In this document: positions 24,654 through 33,323 of the stretch, in pieces
Layout of the letters: each line of letters starts with the position of its first letter
How positions within the stretch are numbered: position 1 is the first letter of the stretch
From: Geoalkalibacter sp.
Lineage (GTDB): Bacteria; Desulfobacterota; Desulfuromonadia; Desulfuromonadales; Geoalkalibacteraceae
Reading direction: 5' to 3'
DNA length: 64,000 nucleotides
Assembly: GCF_030605225.1 (NCBI RefSeq)
Contig: NZ_JAUWAV010000012.1
Span: 1-64,000 of the forward strand
Notes under the pieces: generated by a model
Database searches by the model: none
Told to the model about the DNA's origin: nothing
Seen by the model: only the letters and a program-made list of their open reading frames with translations
Program-made: the position numbers and the translations under genes

Positions 24654-25344
24654 AAAAGTACAGGCCGGATACGGCCGAGTCACCATTTTAGAGGATGTCA
24701 ACGTCGAGGTCACTAAGGGAGAGGTGGTGACCATTGTCGGCGCCAACGGGGCAGGGAAAACGACCACTCTCAGAGCTATTTCAGGGTTGATACCGGTTTC
24801 TGCCGGGGAGATTTTTTTTGACGGCAAGGATATTACGACTTTACCTGCACACGAGGTCGTGAATGAAGGCATCACCCTTATACCTGAAGCGCGGCAACTG
24901 TTTCCTCATATGAGTGTGCTCGATAACCTGATGCTGGGAGCTTTCAAAAAGGCGGCTAGGCAGAGTGCTCAAGAGCGGCTTGATGAAGTGCTGGGGCTTT
25001 TCCCTCGCGTTAAAGAGCGGTTGGGCCAACAGGCAGGGACGCTGTCCGGAGGGGAGCAGCAAATGGTTGCCATTGCCCGGGGGCTCATGGCCAGTCCGAA
25101 ATTCCTCATGTTTGATGAGCCTTCCCTCGGCCTGTCTCCGCTGCTGGTAAAGCAGGTTTTTGATATTATTGATAAAATCGTCAGCTTGGGCAAGACAGTT
25201 TTGATTGTAGAGCAAAATGTCTTTCATACACTTAAAATTGCCGATCGTGGATATGTTATCGAAAATGGCAAAATCGTCATGACGGGAACTGGCTCAGATT
25301 TATTGAAGGATCCACATATTAAAAAAGCCTACCTTGGAATATAA
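24640..25344 (+). CDS. ABC transporter ATPase, LivF type
   Basis: A 234-residue ATPase with Walker A GANGAGKTT, Q-loop EARQLFP, the canonical signature LSGGEQQMVAIARGLM, Walker B FLMFDEPSLGLSP and the switch His region EQNVFHTL. It overlaps the end of the fused gene by 14 bases; GTGAGGAA precedes the ATG. With a variant signature in its partner, this subunit probably supplies the conventional half of the ATPase dimer. Confidence 0.95.
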   Translation: MLQLKKVQAGYGRVTILEDVNVEVTKGEVVTIVGANGAGKTTTLRAISGLIPVSAGEIFFDGKDITTLPAHEVVNEGITLIPEARQLFPHMSVLDNLMLGAFKKAARQSAQERLDEVLGLFPRVKERLGQQAGTLSGGEQQMVAIARGLMASPKFLMFDEPSLGLSPLLVKQVFDIIDKIVSLGKTVLIVEQNVFHTLKIADRGYVIENGKIVMTGTGSDLLKDPHIKKAYLGI

Positions 25345-25391
25345 AAATTTATTTAACAAAGTTGTTTTTCACGCGAACGAGGTGGAGAAGG

Positions 25392-26825
25392 ATGGGTTTT
25401 AATAACTTTATCGGCGGGGCATGGGTGAATGGTTCCGCTAAAAAAACCAACATCAATCCATCAAATCTCGATGACGTTATTGGGGAATACGCTTGTGCTG
25501 ACGCTGATGAGGTACAACAGGCAATCGATGCGGCAGCTTCCTCTTTAAAGTCCTGGAATAGGGTTTCGATTCAAGAAAGATGCGACATTCTAGATCGCAT
25601 CGGAAGCGAAATCCATTCTCGCCGGGAAGAATTGGGCCGCCTCCTTTCTCGTGAAGAAGGGAAAACTCTTCCCGAAGGCGTTGGAGAAGTCACTCGTGCG
25701 GGGATGGTTTTCAAGTTTTTTGCAGGAGAGGTTCTGCGCCTTGGTGGCGAACGATTACCCTCCGTCCGGCCAGGCGTCGATATCGAAGTGGTCCGTGAGC
25801 CCGTCGGCGTCGTCGGCGTCATTTCACCCTGGAATTTTCCCATGGCGATTCCAGCCTGGAAAATTGCTCCGGCTCTCGCCTACGGCAATTGTGTCGTTTT
25901 CAAGCCCGCCAATCTGGTTCCCGGATCGGCTTGGGCATTAAGCGAAATCATTTCCCGTGCCGGTCTCCCCGCCGGTGTATTTAATTTGGTTATGGGGTCG
26001 GGCGCAGTGGTGGGGGAGATGCTGGCCCAGTCCCCGAAAGTGGATGCCATAACCTTTACCGGATCCAATGAGGTCGGCAGATCCCTCGCTCTTAAGGTCA
26101 TCGCCAGGGGCGCGAAAGTGCAACTGGAGATGGGCGGCAAGAACCCCTTGGTCATTCTCGATGATGCGGATCTGGAGGTCGCCGTCCATTGTGCGATTCA
26201 GGGGGCTTTTTATTCCACCGGTCAACGCTGTACCGCCTCCAGTCGACTGGTCGTCACTGAAAAGATCCATGCCGCGTTTGTGCAAAGGCTGGTGGAAAGA
26301 ATAAAAGCACTCAAGATCGACGATGCGCTTAAAACCGGTACAGATATTGGCCCGGTTGTCGATGAGACTCAGCTAGCCCAGAATCTGGACTACCTGCGGC
26401 TAGGGCAGCAAGAGGGCGCACGCCTGGTTTTGGGCGGTGAAAAATTACAGCGAGACGCCAAAGGGCATTACCTCGCTCCGGCGCTGTTCATCGAGACAAA
26501 CAACGCCATGCGCATCAATCGTGATGAAATATTCGGCCCGATTGCAGCGGTCATCAAAGTCCGGGACTACGACGAAGCCCTTGCTGTCGCAAACGATACG
26601 CAATTCGGGTTGACCTCAGGCATTGTCACGACATCCCTCAAGTTTGCAACCGACTTTAAAAAAAGTGCCGAAGCGGGAGTGGTCATGGTGAACCTGCCGA
26701 CGGCAGGTGTCGATTATCACGTCCCCTTTGGCGGGCGAAAGGGTTCGAGCTACGGACCTCGCGAACAAGGGACTTACGCCAAAGAGTTTTTTACCGTTGT
26801 GAAGACGATTTACACGTCGGCCTAG
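25392..26825 (+). CDS. NAD(P)-dependent aldehyde dehydrogenase
   Basis: A 477-residue ALDH that oxidises an aldehyde to a carboxylic acid. Catalytic Cys lies in GQRCTASSRLVV, the general-base Glu in LEMGGKNPLVIL, and the cofactor site in TFTGSNEVGRS and SPWNFPMAIPAWKIAPALA. The NFIGGAWVNGS opening and FYSTGQRCTASS resemble the 2-oxoglutarate-semialdehyde dehydrogenase (KGSADH/YcbD) group, but substrate assignment within ALDH is unreliable. GGTGGAGAAGG precedes the ATG. It follows the importer genes by 47 bases, so it is probably co-transcribed. Confidence 0.9.
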   Translation: MGFNNFIGGAWVNGSAKKTNINPSNLDDVIGEYACADADEVQQAIDAAASSLKSWNRVSIQERCDILDRIGSEIHSRREELGRLLSREEGKTLPEGVGEVTRAGMVFKFFAGEVLRLGGERLPSVRPGVDIEVVREPVGVVGVISPWNFPMAIPAWKIAPALAYGNCVVFKPANLVPGSAWALSEIISRAGLPAGVFNLVMGSGAVVGEMLAQSPKVDAITFTGSNEVGRSLALKVIARGAKVQLEMGGKNPLVILDDADLEVAVHCAIQGAFYSTGQRCTASSRLVVTEKIHAAFVQRLVERIKALKIDDALKTGTDIGPVVDETQLAQNLDYLRLGQQEGARLVLGGEKLQRDAKGHYLAPALFIETNNAMRINRDEIFGPIAAVIKVRDYDEALAVANDTQFGLTSGIVTTSLKFATDFKKSAEAGVVMVNLPTAGVDYHVPFGGRKGSSYGPREQGTYAKEFFTVVKTIYTSA

Positions 26826-26895
26826 GCGACTGGGCTGGCCGCTGGCGCGGAGGCTGGGCCAGGTTAACGCAGAACACCGTAAGAAAGGGATATCA

Positions 26896-27687
26896 ATGAT
26901 TACTGGACATACCAAAATCTTTGCGATCATCGCTGACCCGATAACGCAAGTACGCACCCCGGAAGTGTTTAATGCCTATTGTGCGGGCAGAGGCATTGAT
27001 GGGGTCCTCGTCCCGGTTCATGTTGGGGCGGAAGGACTCGATGCGGTCATTGCCGGTTTCCGTCAAATGAAAAACCTGGGCGGCTTTATTGTGACGGTTC
27101 CCCACAAAACAGCGGTAGCTTCGCTGTGCGATGAATTGGGTGCCGCCGGGGAATTGGTGGGTGCCGTCAATGCTGTGCGGCGTGAAAACGACGGCAGGCT
27201 GGTGGGAAACATGTTTGACGGCGTCGGATTTATCGCTGGCCTAAAATCTCAAGGCTACGATCCGGCAGGGAAAAAAGCTCTCCTGTTGGGGGCTGGCGGT
27301 GCGGCCGGCGCCATTGCCCTCGCCCTGGCTGAGGCAAATGTAGCAGCACTCACGATTGCCAACCGTACTCCGGACAAAGCGCATAACATTAAGGAACGCG
27401 TACTAGTGCATTACCCGGATTTGCCATTGAACCTGGGGCCGCCGGATCCGCAAGGCTTCGATCTTGTTATCAACGCTACGTCTCTAGGGATGAAGGATAG
27501 CGATCCCCTGCCGATCGATGCCCGTCTTTTGACTCCCGTCATGATGGTTGCGGAAATCATCATGAAGCCGGAAACCACTACGCTGCTGGCGGCTGCCCAA
27601 AAACAGGGGTGCTCCGTTCATTACGGCCGCCACATGCTGGACGAGCAGATTCGTTTGATGGCTGATTTTGTCGGGGCAAGAATTTGA
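26896..27687 (+). CDS. Shikimate dehydrogenase-like NAD(P)-dependent oxidoreductase
   Basis: A 263-residue AroE-fold protein. The substrate domain keeps the catalytic Lys (VTVPHKTA) and Asp (MFDGVGF, in place of NTDGxGF), and the nucleotide site GAGGAAGAIALAL is intact. The Asn-Thr of the standard NTD motif is replaced by Met-Phe and the N-terminal Ser pair that holds shikimate carboxylate (SxS) is not evident (DPITQVRTPEVF), so the substrate is probably another hydroxy acid or polyol, not shikimate. AGAAAGGGATATCA precedes the ATG. It is an accessory copy in the catabolic operon. Confidence 0.8.
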   Translation: MITGHTKIFAIIADPITQVRTPEVFNAYCAGRGIDGVLVPVHVGAEGLDAVIAGFRQMKNLGGFIVTVPHKTAVASLCDELGAAGELVGAVNAVRRENDGRLVGNMFDGVGFIAGLKSQGYDPAGKKALLLGAGGAAGAIALALAEANVAALTIANRTPDKAHNIKERVLVHYPDLPLNLGPPDPQGFDLVINATSLGMKDSDPLPIDARLLTPVMMVAEIIMKPETTTLLAAAQKQGCSVHYGRHMLDEQIRLMADFVGARI

Positions 27688-27754
27688 GTCAGAGAGACGT
27701 TCGCTGTTTTTCTGGGTGGGGTTGACGGAGTTTGCTGTCTCTCAGGAGTCACAG

Positions 27755-28753
27755 ATGACAAAACAAAACATGACTTTCATCAAAACTAGAGCCTACGGGC
27801 CGGCAGAAGGATTGATTCCGAACACTGGCCCTATCCCAGAACCCGGTTGTGGAGAAGTGCTTATTCAGGTCAGTGCCGCAGGCGTCAATCGTCCTGACGT
27901 ATTGCAACGCACTGGTAACTATCCGCCCCCGCCCGGGGCGTCGGATGTCCTCGGTCTGGAGGTTGCGGGAACCATCGTGGCAGTGGGGGAAGCAGTCAGT
28001 GATTGGCAGATTGGCGACCAGGTGTGTGCGTTGGTCGCCAGTGGCGGCTACGCTGAGTATTGCATCGCGCCGGCGCCCCAATGTTTGCCGGTCCCGAAGA
28101 ATTTCAGCATGGTCGAAGCCGCCGGTCTGCCCGAAACTTTTTTCACTGTTTGGACCAATGTCTTCGAGCGGGGGAAACTGCAAAAGGGCGAAACAGTTCT
28201 GATTCATGGCGGCTCCAGCGGCATCGGGACAACAGCTATCCAGTTGGCGCATGTCTTCGGCGCCAGAGTCTTTACCACCGTCGGCACGGATGCAAAATGC
28301 GTATTTTGCGAACATCTCGGCGCTGAAAAGGCGATCAACTACCGCGAAAAAAATTTCGTGGCAGAAGTGAAGAGTCTGACAGGGGGACAGGGGGTCGACC
28401 TGATTCTAGACATGGTGGGCGGGCCGTACATCGAGAAAAACATGGATGCCCTGGCAATGGAAGGCCGTTTGGTGCAGATCGCTTTTCTGCAGGAGAGCCG
28501 CGTTTCGGTCGATTTTCTGCCGATAATGGTGAAACGGCTGACGCTGACGGGATCGACCCTGCGTCCCCGCACGGTGGAACAAAAAGGCAGCATTGCCAAG
28601 GCTTTGAGAGAGAAGGTGTGGCCCCTTCTGGACGCCGGGACCGTCAAGCCTATCATCCATGCAACCTTTCCTCTTGAGCAGGCTGCTGATGCCCACCGGT
28701 TGATGGAGAGCAGCACCCATATTGGAAAGATCATTTTGGAGGTGAAACCGTGA
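27755..28753 (+). CDS. MDR-family NAD(P)H:quinone oxidoreductase-like enzyme
   Basis: A 332-residue zinc-independent medium-chain dehydrogenase/reductase of the quinone oxidoreductase (PIG3-like) group. The GroES-like half has AAGVNRPDVLQRTGNYPPPP; the Rossmann half has IHGGSSGIGTTAIQLAH. The zinc-ligand residues of alcohol dehydrogenases are missing, as expected for this group. The enzyme may reduce an enone or quinone intermediate. ATG at 27755 follows CAGGAGTCACAG; the frame is open upstream but lacks a better start. Its stop overlaps the next start (GTGA). Confidence 0.88.
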   Translation: MTKQNMTFIKTRAYGPAEGLIPNTGPIPEPGCGEVLIQVSAAGVNRPDVLQRTGNYPPPPGASDVLGLEVAGTIVAVGEAVSDWQIGDQVCALVASGGYAEYCIAPAPQCLPVPKNFSMVEAAGLPETFFTVWTNVFERGKLQKGETVLIHGGSSGIGTTAIQLAHVFGARVFTTVGTDAKCVFCEHLGAEKAINYREKNFVAEVKSLTGGQGVDLILDMVGGPYIEKNMDALAMEGRLVQIAFLQESRVSVDFLPIMVKRLTLTGSTLRPRTVEQKGSIAKALREKVWPLLDAGTVKPIIHATFPLEQAADAHRLMESSTHIGKIILEVKP

Positions 28754-29514
28754 GTAGCCACAAGGGAAAAGTTGTTCTTGTCACGGGTGCGGGAAGAGGT
28801 ATCGGTCGCAGCATTGCGGAATGTTTTGCGGCTCAGGGCGCCGCGGTCGGTGTCCTTGACTTTGATTCGGCTAACAGCAGTGAAACCGCCTCGGCTTTGC
28901 TGGCTCGAGGCTTTTTAGCGCACGGTGTTCAGGCTGATGTAGCGAATATCGATGAGGTCAGACAGGCTTGCGAACAAGTCGAAAAGGTTTTTGGGCCGAT
29001 TGATGTGCTTATCAATAATGCGGGCATTTCACCCAAACATAATGGAATTCGGGCCGAAGCCGCCGAGATGGATATTGAGGAATGGAAGAGTGTGATCGAT
29101 GTCAATTTAACGGGCTGCTTTAATACGGTTCGGGTGTTGGCAGGAGGAATGAAAAGTCGGAAAAGTGGTTCGATCATTAATATGTCTTCAGTCGCCGGAA
29201 AGGCTTACTGCCCTTTAGTTGGTATCCATTACAGCACTACCAAGGCGGCATTGATCGGCTTTACACGGCATCTTGCGGGTGAACTTGGGCCTTACGGCAT
29301 CACTGTTAATGCCATCGCGCCGGGTCGCATCGATACGCCGATGATGAGAACTGTTTCAGCAGCAGCAAACAAGGCGGTCATAGACCAAACTCCTTTAGGC
29401 CGCCTCGGGAGCCCTGAAGATGTTGCTAATTTAGCGCTTTTCCTAACGTCAGAAAAAGCAAATTTTATAACCGGGCAGGTCTGTGATGTCGCAGGAGGTT
29501 GGCTTATGACGTGA
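28750..29514 (+). CDS. Short-chain dehydrogenase/reductase (SDR) 1
   Basis: A 254-residue classical SDR with cofactor motif TGAGRGIG near residue 12, NNAG, the catalytic Ser region INMSSVAG and Tyr/Lys in YSTTKAA near residue 162. The acidic residue in VLDFDS after the second strand favours NAD. GTG start overlaps the previous stop by four bases, so the two are translationally coupled. FabG-like length; substrate unknown. Confidence 0.9.
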   Translation: MSSHKGKVVLVTGAGRGIGRSIAECFAAQGAAVGVLDFDSANSSETASALLARGFLAHGVQADVANIDEVRQACEQVEKVFGPIDVLINNAGISPKHNGIRAEAAEMDIEEWKSVIDVNLTGCFNTVRVLAGGMKSRKSGSIINMSSVAGKAYCPLVGIHYSTTKAALIGFTRHLAGELGPYGITVNAIAPGRIDTPMMRTVSAAANKAVIDQTPLGRLGSPEDVANLALFLTSEKANFITGQVCDVAGGWLMT

Positions 29515-29578
29515 CATTTTTTTCTGGTCAGTTGTCAGGTTAGCTTACAAATCTATAACACCAAAAAAGGAGAAACAA

Positions 29579-30319
29579 ATGTTCGATTTTAAAGGAAAAA
29601 CCCTTGTTTTGACTGGTGCCAATGGCGGTATTACTAAAAGCATCGCCAAAACGTTCTATGAGTTAGGCGCTAACATGGTCCTTACTGACCTGGATGAAAA
29701 GGGGTTGAAAGCATTCGCTAAAGAGCTCGACCCGAGCGGCAAAATTGTAATTCCAGTAAAGGTTGACGTCTCGAAATCTGAAGAATGTGATGCGGCTGCC
29801 AAAATCGCCAAAGATAATTTCGGCGGTGTGGACTTTCTGGTAACCGGTGCTGGACTGTATCGGGACCAGCTTATTGCAACCATGACGGATGCTCAATGGC
29901 GAGAGACTATCGGTGTGAACCTGGATGGTGTTTTTTATTTTTGCCGCAACATGATTCCCCTTCTGCGCGACGGAGGTGCTGTCGTTAATATCGCATCGAT
30001 GGCAGCCCATAGGGGCAGTTATCAGCATGCACATTATTCCGCCGCAAAAGGCGCAACGCTCAGCTTCTCGCGCAGTCTGGCGTTGGAATTGGCGCCAAGG
30101 ATTCGCGTTAACTCTATCTCGCCCGGGCTAATCGACACTCCGTTGATCCAACCTCTACTGAAGGTGAAAGGCCCACAGCTCATCGATTCGACTGCACTGA
30201 AAAGGTTAGGACGTCCGGAAGAAGTTGCGCAGCTTGTAGCCTATCTTTGCAGTGACTGGGCAAGCTTCATAACCGGCGAATCGATTCATATCAACGGGGG
30301 GCTTTATATCGCCGGATGA
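29579..30319 (+). CDS. Short-chain dehydrogenase/reductase (SDR) 2
   Basis: A 246-residue SDR. The catalytic residues are present (INIA-like VNIASMAAH, then HYSAAKGA). The cofactor motif reads TGANGGIT, so the third glycine of TGxxxGIG is replaced by Thr, which may weaken or alter cofactor binding. The LTDLDE acidic residue suggests NAD. AAAGGAGAAACAA precedes the ATG. It closes this block of the operon, before a long hairpin. Confidence 0.88.
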   Translation: MFDFKGKTLVLTGANGGITKSIAKTFYELGANMVLTDLDEKGLKAFAKELDPSGKIVIPVKVDVSKSEECDAAAKIAKDNFGGVDFLVTGAGLYRDQLIATMTDAQWRETIGVNLDGVFYFCRNMIPLLRDGGAVVNIASMAAHRGSYQHAHYSAAKGATLSFSRSLALELAPRIRVNSISPGLIDTPLIQPLLKVKGPQLIDSTALKRLGRPEEVAQLVAYLCSDWASFITGESIHINGGLYIAG

Positions 30320-30365
30320 CCCCTGGCGCTCAGGAGCATATCCAGTTAAAAGTTCTGCGAAACAG

Positions 30366-30415
30366 TCCTGCAGTTGATCTCCTGGAGCACCCGCTGAAGG
30401 AGATCAACTGCAGGA
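30366..30415. repeat. Perfect 18-bp inverted repeat
   Basis: TCCTGCAGTTGATCTCCT (30366-30383) is fully complementary to 30398-30415 around a 14-base loop. No T run follows on the plus strand, so a classical terminator is doubtful. It lies between the lower-GC SDR gene and the very GC-rich glcD-like gene. Confidence 0.75.
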
Positions 30416-30528
30416 TCGCAATAATGAGTATTGCGGTCATTTAGTAGGTCGTTTGTAAACACCAAGCTGTCTCGGCCAATCAAATTTCCAGGCGCTGTTT
30501 CCAAAGCGAAAGCCAGGTAGAAAGCTCG

Positions 30529-31911
30529 ATGCTGACATTAGCTATCGTAAAAAAACTCGAAACAATCGTCGGCGCCAAAAACGTCTACACCGGCAAGTCC
30601 GACCTGATTCTCTACAGCTATGACGCCACCCAGCAGAAGTTCCTGCCCGAGGTGGTGGTCCGCCCCGCTTCCACCGCCGAGATCGCCCGCGTCATGCAGC
30701 TGGCCAACGCCGAGATGATCCCGGTCTTCCCGCGCGGCGCGGGGAGCGGCTTCACCGGCGGCTCGCTGCCGACGAAGGGGGGGATCGTCCTGACCACCGA
30801 GCGGATGGACCGCATCCTGGAGATCGACGAGGAGAACCTGATCGCCACCGTCGAGCCGGGCGTCGTCACCGAACAGTTCCAATTGGCGGTGGAGAAGGTC
30901 GGTCTCTTCTACCCGCCCGACCCGGCTTCGCTGAAGTTCAGCACCCTCGGCGGCAACGTCGCCGAGTGCGCCGGCGGCCCGCGCTGCGTCAAGTACGGCG
31001 TCACCAAGGACTATATCCTCGGTCTGGAGGTCGTCACCCCCACCGGCGATGTCATCACCACCGGCGGCCCGACCATGAAGGGGGTCGTCGGCTACGACCT
31101 GACCAAGCTGATGTGCGGCTCGGAGGGGACCCTGGGGATCATCACCAAGATTGTCATCAAGCTGCTGCCCCTGCCCGAGGCGAAGAAGACCATGCTGGTG
31201 CTTTTCGATTCCATCGACGGCGCGGCGCAGGCGGTCTCGGCGATCATTCGCGGCAAGATCATCCCCACCACCCTCGAATTCATGGACGGCCGCACCATCG
31301 ACTGCGTCCGCCAGGCGACCGGCCTGCAGGTGCCCGAGAGCGCCCGCGCCGTGCTGATCATCGAGGTCGACGGCGACCGGGAGTTCCTCGACAAGCAGGC
31401 AGAAAAAATCGCCGGGATCATCCGCCCCCTGGGCGTGGTCGAGACCCGCATCGCCGAGACGCCGGCCGAGAGCGAGGCCCTCTGGCAGATCCGCCGCTCC
31501 GTCTCGGCGTCGCTGCGCAAGGTCAACCCCGACAAGTTCAACGAGGACATCTGCGTGCCCCGCTCGAAGGTGCCGGAGATGATCCGCAAGATCGACGCCA
31601 TCGCCGAGCGCCACGGCATCCCGATCGTCAACTTCGGCCACGCCGGCGACGGCAACATCCACGTCAACATCATGATCGACAAGAAGGTGCCGGGCGAGCT
31701 GGAGAAGGCGGAGCAGGCGATCGAGGAGGTCTTCAAGGGAGCGCTGGAACTCGGCGGCACCATGAGCGGCGAGCACGGCGTCGGCATCGCCAAGGCCCCC
31801 TACATCCCGCTGGAGATCACGCCGCAGGCCGCCGCCTACATGAAGACCATCAAGCGCGCCCTCGACCCGAACAATATTCTCAACCCAGGGAAGATTTTTC
31901 TGGAGGACTAA
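30529..31911 (+). CDS. glcD: FAD-linked oxidase, GlcD type (glycolate/D-lactate dehydrogenase)
   Basis: A 460-residue flavoprotein of the vanillyl-alcohol-oxidase/GlcD family. The FAD-binding half has PRGAGSGFTGGSLPTKGGIV and GGNVAECAGGPRCVKYG; the C-terminal half carries the catalytic FGHAGDGNIHVN near residue 370 and ends NPGKIFLED. It oxidises 2-hydroxyacids such as glycolate or D-lactate, passing electrons to the Fe-S partner encoded next. After the first ~15 AT-rich codons composition jumps (the row at 30721 is 80% GC, against 45% for the row at 29641), so the gene looks foreign to the block around it. Ribosome site weak (GAAAGC). Confidence 0.92.
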   Translation: MLTLAIVKKLETIVGAKNVYTGKSDLILYSYDATQQKFLPEVVVRPASTAEIARVMQLANAEMIPVFPRGAGSGFTGGSLPTKGGIVLTTERMDRILEIDEENLIATVEPGVVTEQFQLAVEKVGLFYPPDPASLKFSTLGGNVAECAGGPRCVKYGVTKDYILGLEVVTPTGDVITTGGPTMKGVVGYDLTKLMCGSEGTLGIITKIVIKLLPLPEAKKTMLVLFDSIDGAAQAVSAIIRGKIIPTTLEFMDGRTIDCVRQATGLQVPESARAVLIIEVDGDREFLDKQAEKIAGIIRPLGVVETRIAETPAESEALWQIRRSVSASLRKVNPDKFNEDICVPRSKVPEMIRKIDAIAERHGIPIVNFGHAGDGNIHVNIMIDKKVPGELEKAEQAIEEVFKGALELGGTMSGEHGVGIAKAPYIPLEITPQAAAYMKTIKRALDPNNILNPGKIFLED

Positions 31912-31918
31912 AAGTTGA

Positions 31919-32004
31919 AGCGTTGAATGCCCTGCGGGCGTTGAATCGTTGAACCGTTCAAATGCTCTCAACAATTCAACGAATCAACAATTCAACGATT
32001 CAAC
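31919..32004. repeat. GTTGAATCG-type intergenic inverted repeats
   Basis: The glcD-glcF spacer consists mostly of short GTTGAA/TTCAAC units. GTTGAATCGTTGAA (31940-31953) is perfectly complementary to TTCAACGATTCAAC (31991-32004). Such low-complexity spacers are, from memory, frequent in Desulfuromonadales; they are not CRISPR repeats because unit length and spacing vary. Confidence 0.7.
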
Positions 32005-32015
32005 AGGTTTTCATC

Positions 32016-33275
32016 ATGAGCAAACTGAAACAACTCGAAGCATTCCGTGAAGAGATCGAGCAGTGCGTCAAGTGCGGTGCCTGCCGCGCCCACTGCCCGG
32101 TGTTCGCCGCGGAGAAATACGAAGGCCGGGTCGCCCGGGGCAAGGTGGCCCTGGCCCAGTCGCTGCTCGCCGGCGAGGTCGATCTCGAGGAGAAGGTGCT
32201 CGAGGACATGAGCCAGTGCCTGCTCTGCGGCAGCTGCAAGGCCCAGTGCCCGAACAAGGTGCCGACCGACGAGATCGTCGCCGCCGTGCGCCGGCGCATC
32301 GCCGAGCAGAAGGGGCTCTCCAGCTTCGGCAAGGGGATCGCCGCCGTGCTCGGCCGGCCGAAGCTGATGAACGCCCTGGCCAAGACCGGCGGCGCCTTCT
32401 CCGCGCTGCTGTTCAAAAAGCTGCCGAAGGACAGCGGCCTGCGCCTGCGCTTCCCCGCCCCCTACCTGGAAGCCGACCGTACACTGCCGCCGATCACCGC
32501 CCGCCCCTTCCGCGAGCGGGTGCCCGAGGTGATCCCCGGCCAGGCGGGGCAACCGACCGTCGCCTTTTTCACCGGCTGCGGCATCAATTACATGTACCCG
32601 GCGGTGGGCGAGGCCTTCCTGCAGGCGCTGAAATTTCTCGGCGTCACCGTGGTCATCCCGAAAGACCAGGCCTGCTGCGGCCTGCCGGCGGTGAGCGCCG
32701 GGGCAGCCGGGACGGTCGAGAAGCTGGCAGCCCAGAATCTCGCCGCCCTCACCCGGCACAAGGTCGACTACGTCGTCACCGCCTGCGCCTCCTGCAACGC
32801 CGGTATCGGCAAGGTCTACGGCGATCTGGGGGAGGAATACCGGCAGCTCGGGGCGAAGACGCGCGACATCTTTGTCTTCCTCGTCGAGCAGGGCCTGCCC
32901 GGGAAGCTGGCGGCGCTCCCCAAAGCGGCCAGGCGCACGCGGGTCACCTACCACGACCCCTGCCACTTGCGTACCCAGGGAATCACCAAAGAGCCGCGGG
33001 CGATCCTCAAGGCGCTGCCGCAGGTCGAGTTCGTCGAGATGGCCGCGGCCGGCACCTGCTGCGGGCTCGGCGGCACCTACTCGGTCTACCACTACGAAAC
33101 CAGCAAGCAGATCGGCGCCAAGAAGGCGGCCAGCATCGCCGAATCCGGCGCCGAACTGGTCGCCACCGACTGTCCGGGCTGCATCATGCAGCTGCAGGAC
33201 TCCATCAACCATGCTGGCGGCGGCCAGCGCGCCGTCCACATCCTGGAGCTGCTGGCCGAGGCGCTGCCGGAATAA
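32016..33275 (+). CDS. glcF: Fe-S oxidoreductase, GlcF type
   Basis: A 419-residue electron-transfer partner of GlcD. Two [4Fe-4S] ferredoxin motifs lie near the N-terminus (CVKCGACRAHCP near residue 17, CLLCGSCKAQCP near 68), followed by two CCG domains (QACCGLP and GTCCGLGG, with CASC and CPGC). Electrons from 2-hydroxyacid oxidation would pass to the quinone pool. The ATG at 32016 gives the family start; the frame extends upstream into the repeats. As GC-rich as glcD; composition drops sharply right after the stop. Confidence 0.92.
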   Translation: MSKLKQLEAFREEIEQCVKCGACRAHCPVFAAEKYEGRVARGKVALAQSLLAGEVDLEEKVLEDMSQCLLCGSCKAQCPNKVPTDEIVAAVRRRIAEQKGLSSFGKGIAAVLGRPKLMNALAKTGGAFSALLFKKLPKDSGLRLRFPAPYLEADRTLPPITARPFRERVPEVIPGQAGQPTVAFFTGCGINYMYPAVGEAFLQALKFLGVTVVIPKDQACCGLPAVSAGAAGTVEKLAAQNLAALTRHKVDYVVTACASCNAGIGKVYGDLGEEYRQLGAKTRDIFVFLVEQGLPGKLAALPKAARRTRVTYHDPCHLRTQGITKEPRAILKALPQVEFVEMAAAGTCCGLGGTYSVYHYETSKQIGAKKAASIAESGAELVATDCPGCIMQLQDSINHAGGGQRAVHILELLAEALPE

Positions 33276-33323
33276 CAAAAAGGCTTATTAGCAAAACACC
33301 TAACAGCGTCGAGAGGCAAGCCA

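Noticed and set aside
31919-32004. Possible CRISPR-like array
   Set aside because: Repeat units are short, inverted as well as direct, and not separated by constant-length spacers; no cas genes.
30538-33278. Long minus-strand open frames opposite glcD and glcF
   Set aside because: Same GC-rich antisense artefact; no ribosome site or domain.
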